Assembly: GCA_902762805.1 (NCBI GenBank)
Contig: CACWPQ010000003.1
Span: 1-64,000, forward strand
Source of the DNA: an uncultured Bacteroidota bacterium
Lineage (GTDB): Bacteria; Bacteroidota; Bacteroidia; Bacteroidales; P3
Reading direction: 5' to 3'
Length of the DNA stretch: 64,000 nucleotides
Shown here: positions 49,521 to 58,321 of the stretch, piece after piece
How the letters are laid out: the number at the start of each line of letters is the position of its first letter
How positions within the stretch are numbered: position 1 is the first letter of the stretch
The notes under the pieces: generated by a model
The model's input: the letters and a program-made list of their open reading frames with translations, nothing else
What the model was told of the DNA's origin: nothing
Databases searched by the model: none
Made by a program: the position numbers and the translations under genes

Positions 49521-50354
49521 TCAGTTGACGTCAATCCACTGGAAGCGGTCGGTCATGATGCCGGCGGGGAAAGTGCGGCCTACTTTGTGGCCGATCCAGT
49601 GGCGGGGTGCGATGACGCGGGGTGCGGGTTTATGGGAGAGGTAGGCGGCCCACCAGGCGAAGGTGCTGTTGGAGATGACGGCCACGTCGGCATGCTGGAT
49701 GATTTGGAAGTCGACGATGGGGGGGTTGCTTTCGAAGTGGTAGTTGGCGGGGCCCTGGAAGTCGCGGCGCACGCTCTCGATGTCGTCGCTGACGAAGAGC
49801 ACTTCGTACTGCTCCAGGTTGGGAATCAGTGCTAAAGCCTTGTGGTAGTAGTCGAGCGGCAGGCTTACGTCGCGGCCGCCCAGTCCCTCGAACTCCACCT
49901 CGGTGTAGTCGGTGCGCCGCAGGTGCACGGCCACCACCTTATGCGTGGCGAAGAACTGGCTGTATTTTCCGTCGAATGCCTTGCGGTATTGGGGCTTGAT
50001 TTCGAATGCCTTGCGTATCTTCGGCAGGGCGTTTTTGAAGTATAGGTCGCCCTGGAAGAAGCCCTCATGGTAGCCTTGCGTGGTCTCGGGGTTGATGGTT
50101 ATGTAGCCGTCGCGGTCACCCACCTTGTCGTGCATGAACCACTTGATAAGTTTCTGGCACACACGGCGGTAGGTTCGCTCGGCCCAGGGGTGGGAGTATA
50201 CGTAGCGCGTCAAGGGGTCGAGGCGGAAGTAGCCCAGCTTGAAGCCGTATTCATAGCTGCTGGCCCACGGCAGGGCGATGCCGCGGCGCGCGCGGGCAAA
50301 GGCATACTGGAACATCTGGTTCCCCATCTGGCAGAAAAGGGCTACGATACGCAT
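49521..50354 (-). CDS. Glycosyltransferase family 11 (alpha-1,2-fucosyltransferase type)
   Basis: A 277-residue protein: FCQMGNQMFQYAFARARRG (motif II), VVAVHLRRTDYTEVEF (HxRRxDY, GDP-fucose site), and AVISNSTFAWWAAYLS (motif III). GT11 enzymes add fucose alpha-1,2 to galactose. A second GT11 is coded at 57422. Confidence 0.93.
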   Translation of the reverse strand: MRIVALFCQMGNQMFQYAFARARRGIALPWASSYEYGFKLGYFRLDPLTRYVYSHPWAERTYRRVCQKLIKWFMHDKVGDRDGYITINPETTQGYHEGFFQGDLYFKNALPKIRKAFEIKPQYRKAFDGKYSQFFATHKVVAVHLRRTDYTEVEFEGLGGRDVSLPLDYYHKALALIPNLEQYEVLFVSDDIESVRRDFQGPANYHFESNPPIVDFQIIQHADVAVISNSTFAWWAAYLSHKPAPRVIAPRHWIGHKVGRTFPAGIMTDRFQWIDVN

Positions 50355-51571
50355 CGGTTGTAGAGGTCTAGGTATTGGCCGGCAATGCGGCTGATATTGA
50401 AGCGGTCGACAGCGTCGCGGCGGATGGCCTCGCGGTCGTACTGGCGGCCGAGTGCGGTTCGGAGGCCGTCGGCCAGCGCCTCGGCGGTGAAGTCGGCGCA
50501 GCGGACGCCGTTGTGGTCGCCAATGAGTTCCTCTGTCCCGCTACAGGGGAATACAACCACGGGGCAGCCACAGGCCATGGCCTCGATGGGAGTTTGAGCG
50601 AAGGCTTCTTTATAGGATGGCATGGCAAAGAGGTCGGCAGCCGAGTAAGCCAAGGACATCAGTCGAGGATTGGAGATGGGTCCTGTGCCGACCACGGGGA
50701 ACGAGGCTTTTGGGGGCGTGCCGCTACCGATGCAGAGGAGGGCGATGTCCTTGAGAGAAGTTTTTTCCAGCGCCTCTATCAGGGCGGTTAGCCCTTTTCG
50801 GCCTTCGTTGATGTCGCTTGCGCAGAAGCAGACAACGCGTCCTTCCTGAGGCAATCCTAACACTTGGCGGCAGAAGTTGCGGTCGAGGATGCTGAAGTCA
50901 CCGGGGCGTATACCGTTGTGGATGACCTCGAGAGGGAAGTGGTTGGCCAACGAGTGTTTGTGGTAAAAGCGTTCCATCATGGTGGAGAGGGCCACCATGT
51001 GGATATGGTGTGAGTTCTTCAGGGCATCGGTTTTTATCTTGGCGAAGGGTTCTTCGAGACATGCGAAGGGCTCTTTAAGGCGTTGGGCCTCATCGCTGTA
51101 GTGGAATCCGCCGAAGGCGATGTTCTCGTCGTGGAAGGTCCAGACGATGGGTTTCTTCACGTGGGCGAAGAAGGTGGGGTAGTCCACGAAGTTTTCCACC
51201 CAGTGGAGGTGGATGACGTCGGCCTGCTGCACCAGGGGGTGCTGCGCGAGGTCGAAGTTGGAGATTGGCATGGTGAACGCCGCGCCGTAGCGGCGGTCGA
51301 GCATTTGCATCTGGCGCTCGTAGCGTTCCACCTCGGTGAGGTATTTGCCACGGCGGCGTTGCATCTGCTGCCACTTGCGTAGCAGTTTATTGCTGGGCGG
51401 GCGGTAGAGGCCCATGTCGGGCTGGGCAGCGGTGACGTCGGGTGCCGATGAGCGTTTGAAGCGGCAGAGCACGTGGCTTTCCACGCCCTGCTGGAGCAGC
51501 GCCTCGTGGATGCGCCGCGCGGCGATGCCGGCGCCGCCGTGGTCCATGGTGGCTATGTGGAGTACTTTCAT
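50342..51571 (-). CDS. Glycosyltransferase family 4 protein
   Basis: A 409-residue GT-B enzyme: VLHIATMDHGGAGIAARRIH at the N-terminus, VVCFCASDINEGRKGLTALI, and FAMPSYKEAFAQTPIEAMAC (E-x7-E site, residues about 325-345). The same frame is open upstream but is the neighbour read out of phase. It overlaps the GT11 gene by 13 bp and its own upstream neighbour by 4 bp. Confidence 0.92.
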   Translation of the reverse strand: MKVLHIATMDHGGAGIAARRIHEALLQQGVESHVLCRFKRSSAPDVTAAQPDMGLYRPPSNKLLRKWQQMQRRRGKYLTEVERYERQMQMLDRRYGAAFTMPISNFDLAQHPLVQQADVIHLHWVENFVDYPTFFAHVKKPIVWTFHDENIAFGGFHYSDEAQRLKEPFACLEEPFAKIKTDALKNSHHIHMVALSTMMERFYHKHSLANHFPLEVIHNGIRPGDFSILDRNFCRQVLGLPQEGRVVCFCASDINEGRKGLTALIEALEKTSLKDIALLCIGSGTPPKASFPVVGTGPISNPRLMSLAYSAADLFAMPSYKEAFAQTPIEAMACGCPVVVFPCSGTEELIGDHNGVRCADFTAEALADGLRTALGRQYDREAIRRDAVDRFNISRIAGQYLDLYNRCVS

Positions 51572-52524
51572 TGCGGTTGTTTCATTAGGCCCCAACTGCG
51601 CAGCACCTTCTTGATGCGTCGCTTGACCACTGTGGTGAAGGGCAGCTTGGGGTGGTCGGCCCAGTAGTTGTAGAACAGACGCTGCACCTCGCGGTTGGGG
51701 CGCAGACGGGGTTCGAGGCGCAGGGTGTCGGTGGCGGGGTCGAAGAGGGGCGCCTGGGCGTCGACGGCGCCTTCCTCGTTGTAGTGGGTGCCGCTGCCGT
51801 CCATGCCGATGTTGCGTGTGAACGAGCGGACGGGGCGGATGCAGAAGCCGTTGTGCTTGTAGATATGGTAGTCGTAGACGATGGCCCACGAGTTGTTGCG
51901 GCCCTCCATGCGCGCTTGCAGCATGCCGGACATGCCCTCGCCACCGCGGTCGAAGCGGCGTATGGAGCGCGGACTGGCGATGAACTGGCGGAAGTCCTTG
52001 ACTTCCCAGTCGATGTCGCGCCAGCGGTCGGCCCATGTGGCCCAGCCCCAGGTGCAAGTTCGGTGGACGAGGTAGAGGTCATGCTTGGCGGTGTAGGCAG
52101 CGGGCAGTTTGATGTCGACATTCATGCCGCCGACGGTCCAGATGTCCTTGCGGTTTTTGTAGACGTCGAGGGCGCGGTTCATGTAGGGGAGGAACTGGGG
52201 GATGGTCTCGATGTCGTCCTCCAGTACGATGATGCGGCCAGCGTGGTTGATAATCTTGGTGATGCCGTCGATGATGGATTGTGCCAGCCCCTTGTTCTGT
52301 TCGGCCATGTGCAGGTGCACCTCCTTGAATCCACCGATGTGCGATATGATATCGCGCACTGCGGCGATGCGCTGCAGGTTTTCTGAAGTGGCATCAGGCT
52401 TGGGGCCGTCGGCGAATACGTGCAGCACACTTTCGTTGGCCCCTTCGTTGCAACGAAGCGCCTCCAGTGTGCGGCGTGTATGCTCGGGGCGATTATAGAC
52501 AAAGAGTGCTATCGGAGCATTCAT
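51568..52524 (-). CDS. Glycosyltransferase, GnT-I-like (EDD motif)
   Basis: A 318-residue protein: IALFVYNRPEHTRRTLEAL, GRIIVLEDDIETIPQFLPYM (EDD, as in GT13 N-acetylglucosaminyltransferase I) and TWGWATWADRWRDIDW, a block typical of this bacterial capsule family. Start chosen at MNAPIALF; an alternative lies nine codons upstream. Confidence 0.82.
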   Translation of the reverse strand: MNAPIALFVYNRPEHTRRTLEALRCNEGANESVLHVFADGPKPDATSENLQRIAAVRDIISHIGGFKEVHLHMAEQNKGLAQSIIDGITKIINHAGRIIVLEDDIETIPQFLPYMNRALDVYKNRKDIWTVGGMNVDIKLPAAYTAKHDLYLVHRTCTWGWATWADRWRDIDWEVKDFRQFIASPRSIRRFDRGGEGMSGMLQARMEGRNNSWAIVYDYHIYKHNGFCIRPVRSFTRNIGMDGSGTHYNEEGAVDAQAPLFDPATDTLRLEPRLRPNREVQRLFYNYWADHPKLPFTTVVKRRIKKVLRSWGLMKQPQ

Positions 52525-52571
52525 ATTTTGATACGGATATGCTGAAGCCATATTTTCGCCATCGGCGAAAA

Positions 52572-53480
52572 CTATCGTTTAAGCATGGAAATTGGATAAA
52601 GAAGTGCTTTGCCAAGGCGGAAGGCTTTGGCAGATCGCACGCGTTTAATCTCGGTAGCGAGAGCAACATGTTGATTGTTGAGTTTAGCGCAGTATGCTTG
52701 GAGTTTTTTATCGAGGAGGCGACGCGCCTCCTCGTTTTCGATGAGTGAGTATAAACTTGCCTGTGCCATGAAGGATTGGATGGTGTTTTTGAAATCAGAG
52801 CTCTCGCTTCCATTCCATATCCCCACCCCCATACGGTAGACTGCCATTGTGTCGGACAGATGTTTGATTTTTCCCTGCTCGGCATAAAGTAGGTGGCGAG
52901 GATAATCAAGAACAAAACTATTGGCCAGACGGCTTAGTTTGTGATCTACGATAGGATTTTGCCGATAGAGAGCCGATGCGGTGTGGATGTAATTGTACGG
53001 AATTAAATCAAGAATCGTGGTATCCTCAGGAATCTTAGATTCATCAGGAGTGGGCAGGAATTTGCCAGTGCGTTGGTCAAGAACATCGACATTGTGGAAA
53101 CATCCGGAGAAGTCGGGATGCGACTCCATGAAGTCAACTTGTTTTTGCAATTTCAGAGGATCAGTCCAGTAATCGTCACCTTCGCAAAAGGCAATGTATT
53201 TTGCATCGCAACAGGCCGCCTCCATAATGCGAAGGAGAGAGCCGTCATGTTTGGACCACTGGTTCTCTGTTTCGAGGATTGGATGTATGATATCGGGATA
53301 GCGTACAGCATAATCTCGAATGATGTCGGCAGTTCCATCGGTGGATGCATCGTCATGAACCACGGCGCGAAATGGGAATGTGGTTCGCTGCATGACGAAT
53401 CCGTCAAGACATTGGCGGATATAGTCCTTCTGGTTGAAGGCAACGCAGTGGATGGTAACGTTGGGATTGGAGTAGGCCAT
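52572..53480 (-). CDS. Glycosyltransferase family 2 protein
   Basis: A 302-residue GT-A enzyme: VTIHCVAFNQKDYIRQCL, VVHDDASTDGTADII, YIAFCEGDDYWTDPLKLQKQ (EGDDYW motif typical of capsule GT2). It ends with RSAKAFRLGKALLYPISML, the shared tail motif. Confidence 0.92.
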   Translation of the reverse strand: MAYSNPNVTIHCVAFNQKDYIRQCLDGFVMQRTTFPFRAVVHDDASTDGTADIIRDYAVRYPDIIHPILETENQWSKHDGSLLRIMEAACCDAKYIAFCEGDDYWTDPLKLQKQVDFMESHPDFSGCFHNVDVLDQRTGKFLPTPDESKIPEDTTILDLIPYNYIHTASALYRQNPIVDHKLSRLANSFVLDYPRHLLYAEQGKIKHLSDTMAVYRMGVGIWNGSESSDFKNTIQSFMAQASLYSLIENEEARRLLDKKLQAYCAKLNNQHVALATEIKRVRSAKAFRLGKALLYPISMLKR

Positions 53481-53489
53481 GAGGAATCG

Positions 53490-54026
53490 CTAACTGTTTT
53501 GCATTTGAAAATAATCAGTCTCAAGAATTGCTAGATGGATCTGATTGTGCCATCGCCCATTTTTGAAAACGGTTTCGCGCAGGGAGCCTTCTTCTTTCCA
53601 ACCACATTTTTGGAACATTCTGATAGAAGAAATATTGTCTTCAAGCACAAGTGCTTCGAGGCGATGAAAACAACGTTCCCTAAAAGCATAGTCCATCAAT
53701 AGTTGCAGGGATTCGGTGCCTGCGCCCCGATTCCAGTAGGATCGATTGCCAATAAGTATGTGAACCATACCACAACGGTTGGAGAGGTCAATGTTGGTGA
53801 TACCAACATTGCCTATGTAGAGACCATCCGCCTTAAGGCAAACGGCAAGACGAATATTCTTGCTGTCGTATATGGCATCTTCAATCCACTTTTTTTCATA
53901 GGCGGACGATACAAAAAATTTGCATCCTCCAAGTTGGGACCATATAAGGTCGTCGTTGCGCCAAGTGATGGAAGTCTGATAATCCATGGGCTCATGGGCC
54001 CTTAAATATACGATGTCACTATTCAT
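53490..54026 (-). CDS. GNAT family N-acetyltransferase
   Basis: A 178-residue protein with the RimJ/RimL-like pattern: VYLRAHEPMDYQTSITWRND, LYIGNVGITNIDLSNRCG, and acetyl-CoA loop NRGAGTESLQLLMDYAF followed by RMFQKCGWKEEG. Sits last in a tightly overlapping set (aminotransferase, ATP-grasp, PLP-fold protein, this gene) and probably acetylates the amino sugar made there. Confidence 0.88.
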   Translation of the reverse strand: MNSDIVYLRAHEPMDYQTSITWRNDDLIWSQLGGCKFFVSSAYEKKWIEDAIYDSKNIRLAVCLKADGLYIGNVGITNIDLSNRCGMVHILIGNRSYWNRGAGTESLQLLMDYAFRERCFHRLEALVLEDNISSIRMFQKCGWKEEGSLRETVFKNGRWHNQIHLAILETDYFQMQNS

Positions 54027-54984
54027 GATGGGAGGATATAATATTTATGATTTTTTTCATGTCAGAAGCGTCATATCGTTGGTCGATAGGTAGAAAACAG
54101 GTGTTTTGAGCAAGCATGTATTCGCATGTGTCGGCACTTACCCACTGAAGCACATTGGGCCAGTATGTGGCAACAAATATGCGTTCTTCAATAAGTTTGT
54201 GCTTTAGATTTGGTGAGTCAGACAAGTAGGGATATACTAGGGGTACATCGTTGGGAGTTGTCGCAAACTGTAAAAAATTGCTTGTTTTGAGAGCATTATC
54301 AAGAGTGCGATAGTTGTCTATGCGTTGAGCACGCACGGTATCGTAATCGATGTTTCCCAGCAGTGCCTCGGTGAGATTAGACATCCTCCTAAGCGGTGTA
54401 TTTGCCAAATCCTGTGTATTGGCGTTGAAGTCGGGATAGCCTTCGGACGCTCCGAGATCAATTCTCTTCAGCAGATGCGAACACCGCTGATAACTGCAGT
54501 CCTGCTCCAGCAGCATAGTAAGAGGGGAGTCGGTGAAAAGATAGGCTCCATCGGGCAGACCGAAGAACTTACGGGCGGAATAGAATGTGTCCACGTCCGC
54601 ACAGGGAGGGGAGAAGAATGCCTGCGTATGATCGGCAATGAGGTGTTTCCCATAGTATTTGCTTAATTTTTCTACACATTGTGTTTTGAGACCAAAATAG
54701 TTGGTATATAAGAAACCTTCGTTTTTTTCAAGTTGTGGCAGGGCAGTGGGTTCTAGTTGGTCATTTATGTAGTAGAATTTGTACTCAATATTCAGTTTCT
54801 GTAGTGGAACCAACATTGCCTCGCATGTGTAGTATGGAATATACACTTTGCGATAGTTGCGAGTTCGTAAGATGTATTCAAAGGCGTTCGTGCCGGAGTT
54901 TAGCCGGATAGCGCCAGCGTGGAGATGATTGCCATTGCGCACCTCCAGTTCCAAATATCCCCCAATGGTGTGGTTTTTAATCAT
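54019..54984 (-). CDS. DegT-like PLP-fold protein, divergent
   Basis: A 321-residue protein with features of fold-type I aminotransferases: RLNSGTNAFEYILRTRNY, VYIPYYTCEAMLVPLQKL, LIADHTQAFFSPPCADVD (PLP-binding Asp region) and FYSARKFFGLPDGAYLFTD, in which the Lys sits where DegT proteins keep the PLP lysine. Overall it is far from normal sugar aminotransferases (no SFHATK block). Function unknown. Start chosen at MIKNHTIGGY, overlapping the ATP-grasp gene by 8 bp; ten further codons upstream are possible. Confidence 0.7.
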   Translation of the reverse strand: MIKNHTIGGYLELEVRNGNHLHAGAIRLNSGTNAFEYILRTRNYRKVYIPYYTCEAMLVPLQKLNIEYKFYYINDQLEPTALPQLEKNEGFLYTNYFGLKTQCVEKLSKYYGKHLIADHTQAFFSPPCADVDTFYSARKFFGLPDGAYLFTDSPLTMLLEQDCSYQRCSHLLKRIDLGASEGYPDFNANTQDLANTPLRRMSNLTEALLGNIDYDTVRAQRIDNYRTLDNALKTSNFLQFATTPNDVPLVYPYLSDSPNLKHKLIEERIFVATYWPNVLQWVSADTCEYMLAQNTCFLPIDQRYDASDMKKIINIISSHHE

Positions 54985-56200
54985 GGTGCGGGTGCTGGTC
55001 GACAACGATGTCAACCCAGCCAGCGGGGTTGGATGTAATGTCGATGAGCTGCTCTCTGGAGTCGAAGTGAAGGAGAACGTCTCCGAGGGACATGTTGGCT
55101 CCGGTGAAGGGTTTGATGGCTGTACCGAAAGGGAATGCTAAATCAAGCATTTTTATGTTTTTTTTAAGCTTTTCGTTGAAATTGATGGAACGAAGCCATC
55201 CCGACAATCCTTCGTATGGATGGATAGAGTATGTTCCCCAAACGCCCTCGATGGCTGTGGGTGGGCGCAAATCCAGAGGGAGACCAACGGCATTGCGTAC
55301 TTCATTCTCAATGTAATTCGTACCCATAGCCATGTCTTGTAGAAGAGCAATGTGGTTTCCACCTCCTCTGGGCGAAACCTCCATCAGATAGGTTTTCCCA
55401 TTGGAGCAGATTCTGCATTCCACATTATAAATGCCGTTTTGGCATTGCAGAAGATGGAAAAGTCTGTTGAGTTGATGTGTTAAGTCCGACTGATATTGAG
55501 TTGGCATGGACGTAGGCCATATCTCCAGAGTTGGGACAAGGGGGTTGGTAGCATTATGGTCGAACATTTGGTCGGAGAATATGGGTGCGTCAACGACACC
55601 TCCGATGGTAAAAATGTCTGTGCTTGATTGGAAACCGACAGTGTCAAGAAAATCCTCAACGATAATCCGTTTGGACAGGGAATTGTCAAATGCCTCTTTA
55701 ACAGCCTCTTGTATGTGCTCCTTGTCGTGGACTACAGTTACACCCTTGCTACCGGCGGAATCAACGGGTTTAACGATTACGGGCCATGAGATGTTGTCTA
55801 CATCAAGGAGCGCCTCTTCGGTCGACGAGTAGTTCTTGGCAGCCGGGCAATTGAATCCATTGTCGGCAAGGAACCGACGGAAGGAAGCTTTGTCTTGCAG
55901 GATGCAAGCAGATTCATAACTACATTGGAAAGGTAGCCCCATCTGCTCGGCAACATATGCTGCCGTGACAACCCCGGGATCCACGCCGAAAGACATGATG
56001 CCGCTGATGTTCGCTGTGCGCGCTGCTTCTAGCACAGCTTCCTTGTTAATAATACTTAAATTGAAATAATCATCAGAATACTTGTGTGCCGTATTGTCAG
56101 GGAGGTAGTCTGCCGTGATGACATATATACCCAGTTTGTGAGCCTCTTTGATAACTGGAAGCAGAAAACGTGTCCCGCCGAGAAGCATTAGTTTTTTCAT
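54977..56200 (-). CDS. ATP-grasp domain protein
   Basis: A 407-residue carboxylate-amine ligase-like protein: KKLMLLGGTRFLLPVIKEAH (pre-ATP-grasp), WPVIVKPVDSAGSKGVTVVH (lid and Lys), GIYNVECRICSNGKTYLMEV and SPRGGGNHIALLQDMA (metal site). Such enzymes make amide or acyl-phosphate bonds. Between two aminotransferase-fold genes it probably joins an amino acid or other acid to an amino sugar. Overlaps both neighbours. Confidence 0.85.
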   Translation of the reverse strand: MKKLMLLGGTRFLLPVIKEAHKLGIYVITADYLPDNTAHKYSDDYFNLSIINKEAVLEAARTANISGIMSFGVDPGVVTAAYVAEQMGLPFQCSYESACILQDKASFRRFLADNGFNCPAAKNYSSTEEALLDVDNISWPVIVKPVDSAGSKGVTVVHDKEHIQEAVKEAFDNSLSKRIIVEDFLDTVGFQSSTDIFTIGGVVDAPIFSDQMFDHNATNPLVPTLEIWPTSMPTQYQSDLTHQLNRLFHLLQCQNGIYNVECRICSNGKTYLMEVSPRGGGNHIALLQDMAMGTNYIENEVRNAVGLPLDLRPPTAIEGVWGTYSIHPYEGLSGWLRSINFNEKLKKNIKMLDLAFPFGTAIKPFTGANMSLGDVLLHFDSREQLIDITSNPAGWVDIVVDQHPHHD

Positions 56201-57294
56201 CGTTTAATTAATGATATAATTTTTTCTTGTACCTCCTCGGTGAGCTCATGGTGTATGGGGAGACAAATCACCTCGTTGGCCAGCCGTGTGGCGATGGGAA
56301 GGTTTTCCGGATTAGCAGAAGTCAGGCCACGATAGGTGCTGAAAGTACTTATCAACGGATAAAAGTAGCGTCGTCCGTAGATGCCGTGTTTTTGTAGCTT
56401 GAGGTAGAGTTCGTCGCGCGATATGCCGTATTCCCTGGCGTTGACGAAAATGGGGAAGTAACCGTAGTTGTGCCGTATTCCAGGGATGTCGTTGAAGAAG
56501 CGTATTCCAGGGATGTCGTGTAGAGCTCCGCGGTAACGTGTCGCAATGTGTTTGCGTTTTTCGATGGCAGCGTCTACCTGTTGTAAATTTAACAGTCCGT
56601 AGGCAGCCCTAATTTCATCCATTTTGCTGTTGATGCCAGGAGCCACCACTTCGGTTTCGTTGGCGAAACCGAAGTTCTTTAAATAGTCGATGCGTTGCTT
56701 AGCTTCTTTGTCATTTACAATCAATGCTCCACCCTCAACTGTATTGTAGACTTTTGTTGCGTGGAACGATAGGGTAGACATATCGCCGCAGGTAAGAATG
56801 CTATGGTCGTCGCGGTGGACACCAAAGGCATGCGCTGCATCATAAATTATTTTGAGCCCATATCTGTCGGCGATGGTCTGAATGCGGTCGGTGTTGCATG
56901 GAATACCGTAGCAATGCACCGGCATAATCGCGGTGGTGCGAGGTGTAATGGCAGCCTCTATCTTTTTAGGATCCATGCCGCAGGTATTCTCTTCAATGTC
57001 TACAAACACAGGGTTGCACCCATTCCACCAAATGGCGTGAGTGGTGGCGACAAAACTATAGGGGGATGTGATAACCTCGCCGGTAATGTGCAATGCCTGT
57101 AAAGCAGTAATAAGAGGAAGCGTACCGTTAGTGAAGAGTGACAGATACTTGACACCCAGATATTCTGCCAAAGCCTTTTCCAACTTTTGGTGGAAACTGC
57201 CATTGTTGGTAATCCAGCGTTTGTCCCATATTTCTTCCAGCAGGGAATGGAAATCATCCAGTGGCGGAAGGAGAGGAGAGGTGACGGTGGTCAT
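56197..57294 (-). CDS. DegT/DnrJ/EryC1/StrS family aminotransferase
   Basis: A 365-residue PLP enzyme making an amino sugar from a 4-keto-6-deoxy-type nucleotide sugar. VTSPLLPPLDDF at the N-terminus, IIYDAAHAFGVHRDD (PLP Asp and His), LSFHATKVYNTVEGG (PLP Lys in SFHATK), and HNYGYFPIFVN. The start MTTVTSP gives the normal family N-terminus; an upstream in-frame ATG would add 22 unlikely residues. A 19-bp near-repeat (56474-56520) encodes DIPGIR twice, 9 residues apart. Confidence 0.93.
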   Translation of the reverse strand: MTTVTSPLLPPLDDFHSLLEEIWDKRWITNNGSFHQKLEKALAEYLGVKYLSLFTNGTLPLITALQALHITGEVITSPYSFVATTHAIWWNGCNPVFVDIEENTCGMDPKKIEAAITPRTTAIMPVHCYGIPCNTDRIQTIADRYGLKIIYDAAHAFGVHRDDHSILTCGDMSTLSFHATKVYNTVEGGALIVNDKEAKQRIDYLKNFGFANETEVVAPGINSKMDEIRAAYGLLNLQQVDAAIEKRKHIATRYRGALHDIPGIRFFNDIPGIRHNYGYFPIFVNAREYGISRDELYLKLQKHGIYGRRYFYPLISTFSTYRGLTSANPENLPIATRLANEVICLPIHHELTEEVQEKIISLIKR

Positions 57295-57421
57295 AGGTGA
57301 ATCAGATGGATTTGGATGGGATGTAATTAGTAAGGAGGAAGAATTCGGTGAGAATGTCATTCATAACCGTTTAGTTTGCGAGATATCTGCAGTATTTTAT
57401 AGTATTGATTTTCTGGTGCGT

Positions 57422-58237
57422 TTATATTTTAATCCAAGAGGAGGGTATGATGTCGGTTTTGTCTCCGTCGGAGGTCCATTGCTTTGGGGCTACGACAATC
57501 TTGTCGGTATTGGGATTGAGCCACGCTCCCCACCAGCTGAAGGTGCTGTTGGCGATGATGTTGTGATGGCAACGGCTCATCAGGTACATGTCCTGCCAGC
57601 TTTCGCCGCCATGATTCCAATCCACATAGACAGCATTCTCAAGCGGCAGGTGGCTGCGGCACCAGCCAATGTCATCGGAGAAGATATAGGGTATGCAGGG
57701 ACCCACTCGCTGCTCAATATATTGTAGTCCGTGATGGTAGTAGTCGAGCGAGTAGGTGTCATATTTCCCGTTCTCGTTCAGGTAGTCGCCACGGCGTATG
57801 CGGATGGAGAGGCATTGCTGGTTAGCCATCTGCCTGGCCGCTTCGATTGATTTGGTATTCAGCTTTGCGGTGTTGAACCGGAAGGCTTTGCGTACCTTAT
57901 CGGAACAGCGGGCGAAATACTTCTCACTTTGATAAAACCCCATGTAGTGCCTTGAAAGGCAGCGGCCCGTGCGCGAGCCGTCGTAGTCGTCCTGCCGGTA
58001 GGCAGACAGTAGTTTGGGTAGGTGTTGTTTGATGACTTTGTATCTCGAGAGACGACCTTTTTCCTTGATGTCAAAGAGGTCAAATATCAACAGTCCGCCA
58101 TGGGTGTCGACGCTGCGGTTGCAGTCGAAGAGCATTAGCGAGAAGGGATGCTTTTGCCGCACAGCCAGCGCGTTGGCATACTGGAACATCTGGTTGCCCA
58201 GCCATCCTTGGAAGAGTGTCACATTGAACAGCGGCAT
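57422..58237 (-). CDS. Glycosyltransferase family 11 (alpha-1,2-fucosyltransferase type)
   Basis: A 271-residue protein: QGWLGNQMFQYANALAVRQ, LSIRIRRGDYLNENGKY (HxRRxDY region, first His replaced by Arg-Ile), IIANSTFSWWGAWLNP. Second GT11 of the locus, clearly different from that at 49521 in sequence and in the RRGDY site. Confidence 0.92.
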   Translation of the reverse strand: MPLFNVTLFQGWLGNQMFQYANALAVRQKHPFSLMLFDCNRSVDTHGGLLIFDLFDIKEKGRLSRYKVIKQHLPKLLSAYRQDDYDGSRTGRCLSRHYMGFYQSEKYFARCSDKVRKAFRFNTAKLNTKSIEAARQMANQQCLSIRIRRGDYLNENGKYDTYSLDYYHHGLQYIEQRVGPCIPYIFSDDIGWCRSHLPLENAVYVDWNHGGESWQDMYLMSRCHHNIIANSTFSWWGAWLNPNTDKIVVAPKQWTSDGDKTDIIPSSWIKI

Positions 58238-58321
58238 GTCAACGGAGGAGTAATTGTCTTGCCCAGTGAAGGGTTTCGGTAGGGCCTTGCCTAAATTGTT
58301 GAGTGCGTGTGGCGATACGGA

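Noticed and set aside
56474..56520. Short direct repeat in the aminotransferase gene, considered as an insertion
   Set aside because: It codes DIPGIR twice in a region where the family often has similar residues; likely chance or a small local duplication.
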